9,617 nt of DNA from Candidatus Zixiibacteriota bacterium (GTDB taxonomy: Bacteria > Zixibacteria > MSB-5A5 > GN15 > JACZUZ01): positions 1 to 9,617 of the forward strand of contig JACZUZ010000042.1 of NCBI GenBank assembly GCA_022572905.1. The letters run 5' to 3'. The notes beneath the pieces were generated by a model that ran no database searches, had not been told where the DNA came from, and saw only the letters and a list, made by a program, of their open reading frames with translations. A program made the translations under genes and the position numbers. Numbering within the stretch: the first letter of the stretch is position 1; each line of letters starts with the position of its first letter. Positions 5,764-9,617 of the stretch are shown piece after piece.

Positions 5764-7623
5764 CTATTCTAGCAATTCCGCCAGGTTCTTTCGAGCAGGT
5801 CCATAATCCGGGTTCAATTCAAGCGCTCGCAGATACTCGACACGCGCCAGATCATATTTACCTTGAGTGTGATAAACTAATCCAAGCCGGTAATGAACAC
5901 CGAAATCTAGTCCGTCAATCGAACGCGCTTTCTCCAATAGCTCGCGCGCGTCATTGAGATTATCGGTCTGCAACATGACCATTCCCAGATTCGATAACGC
6001 GATTATGTCATCAGGATCGATTCTTAGCGCCTCACGAAAATATCTGGCCGCGCGTCCGAAATCATTTTTCGTCGCCGACATTTGTCCGAGATTGTTGTAC
6101 GCCTCTGCGAATTCCGGCGCTATCTCTATGGCGCGTTCAAATTCCGCTTGCGCTTCGGGCAGTTTACCTGCGGCTTGATAGGCATTTCCCAAGAGCAACG
6201 AATCGCGCGCGGATTGGGCTTCCCGATCAATACCTACGCTGGCATAGCTAGAAAAGGCTCCCAAAATACCAAGCGCTGCGAGAGTGTAGATCAGGCGCTT
6301 GCGGCGAGTGTCGTTCAGAGTTTCAATCAGGCTATAGAAACCATACGAGCCAAATATCAATAATATTGGCAGTACCGGCTGACGAAAACGCGCGCACACG
6401 AAAAACATCATCACGCTGGCCATGTAACTAAAGGTCAACAAATAAAGCGGAAGCGCCACTCGCCATTTTCGTCGCGCCGAAAATATTCCCATCAAAGCCA
6501 GAGGCATCAGTAGTCCAGCGGGAAAATAAAGCGGCGCTTGCCAGAATAGCGCGCTGGCTACAATACTAAAACGCTCGACGATATAGATATTTTGGTTGTT
6601 GGGGATTTCATAACCACCCCAGAAATAGGCGAATTTTTTGAACTGCAACCCAAGAGCATTCAGAGGATAATTTGCGACCTCTTTCCAGCCCAAATCCCAC
6701 CAGAAATCATCGATTTCTTTTTCAGAGAGCTTCCGGCCGAGCTCGTTTTGGGCCAGGTTGATGGCATCCAGATATCCGCCCATCCAGGTTGCGTTAATCC
6801 CCGGCGCTGTGGCCGACCATCCCGTTGCGTCGCGATTGTTGCCCAAAAAAAAGTTATATCCCCCCTGCCAGGCGATAGGGATGAAATCTCCGCCGGTGAC
6901 GATCCAGTTGCGGGCTGTCACTGGCATAATCACAACTCCGGCGCAAAGTATAACCAACGCATAGCGCTTGACCGCGGCGCTGCGCGATCTTCTCAATTTT
7001 GGCAGAATCACCAGCCAGACCCAGATCGCCAGCGCTGGCAGGAAAAACAAAATATTCGGACGCGCCAGAGCGGTCAGCCCAATCAAAGCGCCCAGCGCGG
7101 CGAAATTGCCGCTCGTAGGATTATCCTGCGCACGAAGTGTTTGCAAAATTACACCTGCGCAGAGGAGTGTCATCAAACTGGTGATAAGCAAACTCGCGTC
7201 GTAGTAAATCAGCGTGGGATAAACCGCACCCGCGATTGCCGCTGTCAGCGCCACCCGCCGATCAAATAGCCGCAATGCGATCAGAAATATCAGAAGTGGC
7301 AAAAGCGCTCCCAATGCACATTGAATTACCCGCACTGTCCCCGGATTTCCGCCGGTCAGCGCCAGCATTCCCGCCAGGAAATATGGATAGAGCGGGGCGC
7401 GGTAGAATGGCTCCGAGCCGATTATGTCCCCGTCCAGAATTTCGCCAGCCAGCTCAATATGATAACCCTCGTCCATGACTGGACTCGAGAATGTGGGCAT
7501 GGCGGAGATTTCCCAGACGAATATCATTCGAATAGCAAGGGCGCCCAAATAGAGGCCGATAAGGGTCCGTTTATTGGCTCGCAGGTCGAATGATTTTGGC
7601 TCGGCGGGAGTATTTGGAGTCAT
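5764..7623 (-). CDS. GT39-type membrane glycosyltransferase with C-terminal TPR repeats
   Basis: 619 residues from ATG 7623; a TTG at 7632 in frame is possible, but ATG with GGA just upstream is preferred. Residues about 20 to 465 form a polytopic membrane domain of the ArnT/PMT (GT-C) type, which transfers sugars from polyprenyl-phosphate donors on the periplasmic side. D51-E52 in VMDEGYHIELA fit the catalytic DE of the first outer loop; YRAPLYPYFLAG and VRVIQCALGALLPLLIF follow in the family's order, and GLTALARPN is a typical inner-loop motif. Residues about 472-607 are four tetratricopeptide repeats (for example AEAYNNLGQMSATKNDFGRA and GKYDLARVEYLRALELNPDY) plus a capping helix, expected to bind a partner protein. 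Donor and acceptor are unknown. Many GT39 proteins lack TPRs. No co-transcribed neighbour is visible. Confidence 0.88.
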   Translation of the reverse strand: MTPNTPAEPKSFDLRANKRTLIGLYLGALAIRMIFVWEISAMPTFSSPVMDEGYHIELAGEILDGDIIGSEPFYRAPLYPYFLAGMLALTGGNPGTVRVIQCALGALLPLLIFLIALRLFDRRVALTAAIAGAVYPTLIYYDASLLITSLMTLLCAGVILQTLRAQDNPTSGNFAALGALIGLTALARPNILFFLPALAIWVWLVILPKLRRSRSAAVKRYALVILCAGVVIMPVTARNWIVTGGDFIPIAWQGGYNFFLGNNRDATGWSATAPGINATWMGGYLDAINLAQNELGRKLSEKEIDDFWWDLGWKEVANYPLNALGLQFKKFAYFWGGYEIPNNQNIYIVERFSIVASALFWQAPLYFPAGLLMPLALMGIFSARRKWRVALPLYLLTFSYMASVMMFFVCARFRQPVLPILLIFGSYGFYSLIETLNDTRRKRLIYTLAALGILGAFSSYASVGIDREAQSARDSLLLGNAYQAAGKLPEAQAEFERAIEIAPEFAEAYNNLGQMSATKNDFGRAARYFREALRIDPDDIIALSNLGMVMLQTDNLNDARELLEKARSIDGLDFGVHYRLGLVYHTQGKYDLARVEYLRALELNPDYGPARKNLAELLE

Positions 7624-7688
7624 ACATTCCAAGATAGCGCCCGGTAGCTCTTCGGCCGACTCAATTTTGCGCCATATCTATCTCATCC

Positions 7689-7714
7689 GTGACCCGGACA
7701 TTCGCTCGGGTTTC
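7689..7714. repeat. Degenerate member of the GTGGC...GGGTTTC palindromic repeat
   Basis: GTGACCCGGACATTCGCTCG followed by GGTTTC. It has the same outline as the copy at 7861-7886, but the right arm is altered, so only CCCG/CGGG still pairs cleanly. It stands next to the large hairpin at 7721-7789, so both may belong to one repeat unit. Confidence 0.5.
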
Positions 7715-7720
7715 TTTCCG

Positions 7721-7789
7721 ACCTCCAGTCTTGTAGGTCAAGAGTCCTGTGCTCTTGACTATTTTCTTTGAGCTACAAAGACTGGAGGT
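7721..7789. repeat. Nested 69-bp imperfect inverted repeat
   Basis: Outer arms ACCTCCAGTCTTGTAG (7721-7736) and CTACAAAGACTGGAGGT (7773-7789) are reverse complements except for one extra base. Inside the left part is a perfect 8-bp hairpin, GTCAAGAG (7737-7744) with CTCTTGAC (7752-7759), around a 7-nt loop. Together they can form a long branched hairpin in RNA or a cruciform. The right arm is not followed by a T tract, so it is not a standard terminator. It looks like a dispersed extragenic palindrome or a small non-autonomous element. Confidence 0.7.
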
Positions 7790-7817
7790 TTAACGCTCGA
7801 TCCAGCCCGATCTGTGC

Positions 7818-7840
7818 GTGGCAGATGTCCACATCTGCCC
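7818..7840. repeat. Palindromic repeat with a different stem word
   Basis: GCAGATGT (7821-7828) pairs perfectly with ACATCTGC (7831-7838) across a 2-nt loop, and G7820/C7839 extends it to 9 bp. It begins with GTGGC like the copies at 7861 and 8113, but has a different stem and no GGGTTTC ending. Confidence 0.55.
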
Positions 7841-7860
7841 GTCTTGATCCCTCGCTTGGA

Positions 7861-7886
7861 GTGGCCCGGACATTTGTCCGGGTTTC
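7861..7886. repeat. Palindromic repeat GTGGC-stem-GGGTTTC
   Basis: A perfect 8-bp stem, CCCGGACA (7865-7872) with TGTCCGGG (7875-7882), around TT. GTG+G precedes it and TTTCACGGACCAGTCTT follows; the CCAGTCTT word also occurs in the left arm of the hairpin at 7721-7789. This is the best-preserved example of the family in the window. Confidence 0.6.
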
Positions 7887-8112
7887 ACGGACCAGTCTTC
7901 ACCTCCCCGGCGGAACATTTTCCGAATTCGACCGTTCGTATCGATAGACTTCTGTTGTATATTAGATATGGGCAATGTTATGGGGAGGCGCAGGGGTCTA
8001 TCTATATGTGTAATCGTGCGACCCACCCTCAGGGCGCCGATAAGAAATTATTACGAAGAAGGCATGTCCCGCTTTTGGCCTCCCGCATATTGCCGACGGA
8101 AGAAATGTCGTA

Positions 8113-8137
8113 GTGGCCCACCTCTCAGGTGGGTTTC
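8113..8137. repeat. Palindromic repeat just upstream of ssrA
   Basis: A perfect 7-bp stem, CCCACCT (8117-8123) with AGGTGGG (8127-8133), around CTC. The flanks GTGGCCC and GGGTTTC match the copy at 7861-7886, although the inner stem sequence differs. It ends about 18 nt before the tmRNA 5' end, so it occupies the place where a promoter would be expected. Confidence 0.6.
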
Positions 8138-8154
8138 GCGAACCAAAAACGGAC

Positions 8155-8511
8155 GGGGGTGAACTGGATTCGACGGGACAGGTGAGGGATTGTTTGCGCG
8201 TCGAGGTATGTCGGTATTTCTCGTTAAACATCCGGCGAACAACCTACATGGCGAATCTAATTACGCCATGGCCGCCTAGAAATAGCGCGGCCCGTTCCCT
8301 GGAGCGCTCGCCTCAATCGCTCCAGTGCGAACGCCGATAGTTGAGGCTTAGTCCGCAGCTCTGATTACGGTGGCGGATGAAACATTTGCGATCTGGCCGA
8401 AAGAATAGCCCGCGCTTCGGCGGTTTTTCCGGCGAGATAAAAGAAGCGCTACACGCGTAGAAAACGGTCTTGCGTCTGTCTCGGACGGGGGTTCGATTCC
8501 CCCCACCTCCA
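8155..8511 (+). ncRNA. ssrA: Transfer-messenger RNA (tmRNA), one-piece
   Basis: 357 nt. tmRNA rescues ribosomes stalled on broken mRNA and tags the unfinished protein for proteolysis. The ends form an alanine-tRNA-like domain: GGGGGTG (8155-8161) pairs with CACCTCC (8504-8510), including the G3-U70 wobble (8157/8508) that alanyl-tRNA synthetase reads. The conserved GGATTCGACGGG follows the 5' arm. The T arm is GGGGG (8487-8491), loop TTCGATT, CCCCC (8499-8503). Helix P2 pairs GGGACAG (8175-8181) with CTGTCTC (8476-8482). A8511 is the discriminator base; the next bases are ATA, so the CCA end is not encoded and must be added. The gene continues unbroken, so it is the one-piece form. SmpB, its partner, is not in the window. 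No clear terminator follows. Confidence 0.97.
8235..8279 (+). other. tmRNA tag-peptide reading frame
   Basis: From the likely resume codon GCG (8235) the frame reads ANNLHGESNYAMAA and ends at TAG (8277-8279). The AN start and the hydrophobic YAMAA end match known tags, whose last residues (typically LAA) are read by ClpXP. The resume codon is chosen by analogy with the AN(D/N) start of other tags. Confidence 0.85.
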
Positions 8512-8614
8512 ATAAATTTGTGGTTTCAAGACAAAAATTCATAAATCAGAGGTTGTAAATCACATAGTTTCGATTTGACCTTGCAAACATTATATATTGG
8601 TTACGACTTTAGGT

Positions 8615-9547
8615 ATGGGCGAAAGAGTTCGAATAAATCCAAAGCTCCTAGATTGGGCAATTCAAAGATCCGGAATCTCCTATCAGGTGTTAAAGGCAAA
8701 ATTCCCTCTATTAGATGAATGGAAAACGTCCGACGGGCGGGACCCAACATTCAAGCAAATTGAAGAATTCGCAAGAAAAACAATGACTCCATTTGGATAT
8801 TTTTTCCTTTCGGAGCCACCTATTGATAGAATCTCTATCCCCGATTTTAGAACAGTTGGTGACATAGCAATAGAGAGTCCTAGCCCGAATTTGATTGAAA
8901 CTTTGCAAGATACTGAACGCCGGCAAAAGTGGATGAGTGACTATCGACGCGATCAAGGATTTGACCGTCTCAAGTTTGGTAAATCTACACAGCCGAATGA
9001 AAAAATCAAAGTGACTGCAAATCGAATTCGTGAACGGCTCAGATTAAAGATTGAATGGGCGCGTGAGTGCAAGAAATGGGAAGATGCTCTCGGAAAACTA
9101 CGAGAGTCGATTGAGGATATAGGTGTATTAGTATCTATTACAGGGATAGTTGGGCTAAACACTCACCGTAAGCTGGACACGGAAGAGTTTCGAGGATTCG
9201 CCATTTGTGATGATTATGCCCCGTTGATTTTTGTAAATGGCGCAGATGCCAAATCTGCTCAAGTATTTACGATCGCACATGAACTGGCCCACATTTGGCT
9301 GGGGGAGGAGGGTATCTCCAACCTAATAAGGATGATGCCTTCAAAGAACGAAATAGAAGTTAAGTGTAATAAAATCGCGGCAGAGTTCTTATTACCAGAA
9401 GAACAGTTTAAGAAGGCTTGGGCTAGTTCTGAACACACTAAGCATCCGTTCATAAATATTAGTCGACATTTCAAAGTGAGTCCCCTCGTAGTTGCGCGAA
9501 GAGCGCACGATTTGAAGAAGATCAAGATGGAAACTTTTATCAAATGA
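8615..9547 (+). CDS. ImmA/IrrE-family metallopeptidase with N-terminal helical domain
   Basis: 310 residues from ATG 8615. An in-frame TTG at 8597 would add 6 residues, but MGERVRINPKLL is the usual family start; neither has a good Shine-Dalgarno. The zinc site is H222-E-L-A-H226 (IAHELAHIW), with E257 in AAEFLLPEE as the likely third ligand. Residues about 5-65 form the XRE-like region of the COG2856 group (NPKLLDWAIQRSGIS, then TFKQIEEFARKTMTPFGYFF). ImmA-type proteases cleave repressors of mobile elements, and the group also occurs in toxin-antitoxin-like pairs. The gene is AT-rich, sits about 100 bp after the 3' end of ssrA, and overlaps a second gene by ATGA, which suggests a two-gene accessory unit. 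The target is unknown. Confidence 0.9.
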   Translation: MGERVRINPKLLDWAIQRSGISYQVLKAKFPLLDEWKTSDGRDPTFKQIEEFARKTMTPFGYFFLSEPPIDRISIPDFRTVGDIAIESPSPNLIETLQDTERRQKWMSDYRRDQGFDRLKFGKSTQPNEKIKVTANRIRERLRLKIEWARECKKWEDALGKLRESIEDIGVLVSITGIVGLNTHRKLDTEEFRGFAICDDYAPLIFVNGADAKSAQVFTIAHELAHIWLGEEGISNLIRMMPSKNEIEVKCNKIAAEFLLPEEQFKKAWASSEHTKHPFINISRHFKVSPLVVARRAHDLKKIKMETFIK

Positions 9548-9617
9548 ATAACGTGAACAAAAAAAATATTTATTCCTTGAGAGATGATAAATTCTTGGCT
9601 GAGCAAGAGGTAGATTT
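9544..9617 (+). CDS. 5' part of an unidentified gene coupled to the metallopeptidase
   Basis: The ATG overlaps the stop of the metallopeptidase gene (ATGA, 9544-9547), implying translational coupling. The visible start reads MNNVNKKNIYSLRDDKFLAE and runs open off the window. COG2856 peptidase genes are often followed by a PIN-type toxin gene (DUF4411), but those proteins begin near a conserved D within the first 10 residues, which I do not see. The identity is therefore open. It is AT-rich and Asn/Lys-rich like its neighbour. Confidence 0.6.
   Translation, partial: MNNVNKKNIYSLRDDKFLAEQEVD

Larger units (their letters stand above)
7624..8154. other. 531-bp gene-free region rich in short palindromes
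   Basis: This lies between the divergent glycosyltransferase start (minus) and ssrA (plus). It holds the nested hairpin at 7721-7789 and the palindromes at 7689-7714, 7818-7840, 7861-7886 and 8113-8137, plus a degenerate one near 8018-8036. The apparent reading frames run through the palindromes and into ssrA, so I do not call them genes. TATATT at 7958-7963 could be a -10 box for a long ssrA precursor, but I find no matching -35 element. Confidence 0.6.

Noticed and set aside
6592..7269. Long plus-strand frame of 225 codons
   Set aside because: It is antisense to the clearly coding glycosyltransferase membrane domain and shows no protein features of its own.
7689..8137. CRISPR array
   Set aside because: The repeats are palindromes with unequal spacing and changing stem words; there are no constant repeats with regular spacers and no cas genes.
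7968..8162. Frame reading MGNVMGRRRGLSICVIVRP
   Set aside because: It runs through a palindromic repeat and into the tmRNA 5' end and has no ribosome site or recognisable domain.
8348..8542. Minus-strand frame reading LEVGGIEPPSE
   Set aside because: This is the translation of the tmRNA 3' end on the opposite strand, a well-known false protein seen in many annotations.

Overview
The window reads as a piece of an uncultured, probably Gram-negative bacterial genome of moderate GC, with a foreign-looking GC-rich left end and an AT-rich right end. Sampled 60-base rows give about 72% GC (181-240) and 62% (661-720) on the left, 48% (1561-1620) in the middle and 37% (9361-9420) on the right. No gene fixes the phylum. 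The small membrane-anchored proteins, the glycosyltransferase-TPR fusion and the palindromic intergenic repeats would suit an FCB-type candidate phylum, but that is only a guess.

Region 1 (1 to about 1046, GC-rich): an ECF sigma factor, a one-TM probable anti-sigma factor overlapping it by ATGA, and the first ~15 codons of a third gene that begins like a signal peptide. Region 2 (about 1023-1175): the first 51 codons, on the minus strand, of a thiamine-pyrophosphate enzyme of the acetolactate synthase type. Both genes are cut at one shared GC-rich word, so this point is either a chimeric assembly join or a recent illegitimate recombination. The genes left of it should not be assumed to belong to the same genome.

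Region 3 (1176-7623): a membrane methyltransferase-like protein (PEMT/ICMT type) with an extra membrane half; a small anchored protein; a minus-strand group with yraN, rnhB, a doubtful small ORF and another small anchored protein; a hotdog thioesterase; and, converging on it with a 6-nt gap, a GT39-type membrane glycosyltransferase fused to C-terminal TPRs. rnhB and yraN are housekeeping genes often found together.

Region 4 (7624-8154): a 531-bp gene-free stretch packed with short palindromes. Several share a frame of GTGGC + stem + GGGTTTC around different stem words, and there is also a nested 69-bp hairpin. Region 5 (8155-8511): a complete one-piece tmRNA (ssrA) with a G3-U70 pair, no encoded CCA and the predicted tag ANNLHGESNYAMAA. 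Region 6 (8512-9617, AT-rich): an ImmA/IrrE-family metallopeptidase gene overlapping by ATGA a second gene that runs off the window. Its position right after the 3' end of ssrA, a common integration site, suggests the edge of an integrated accessory element.
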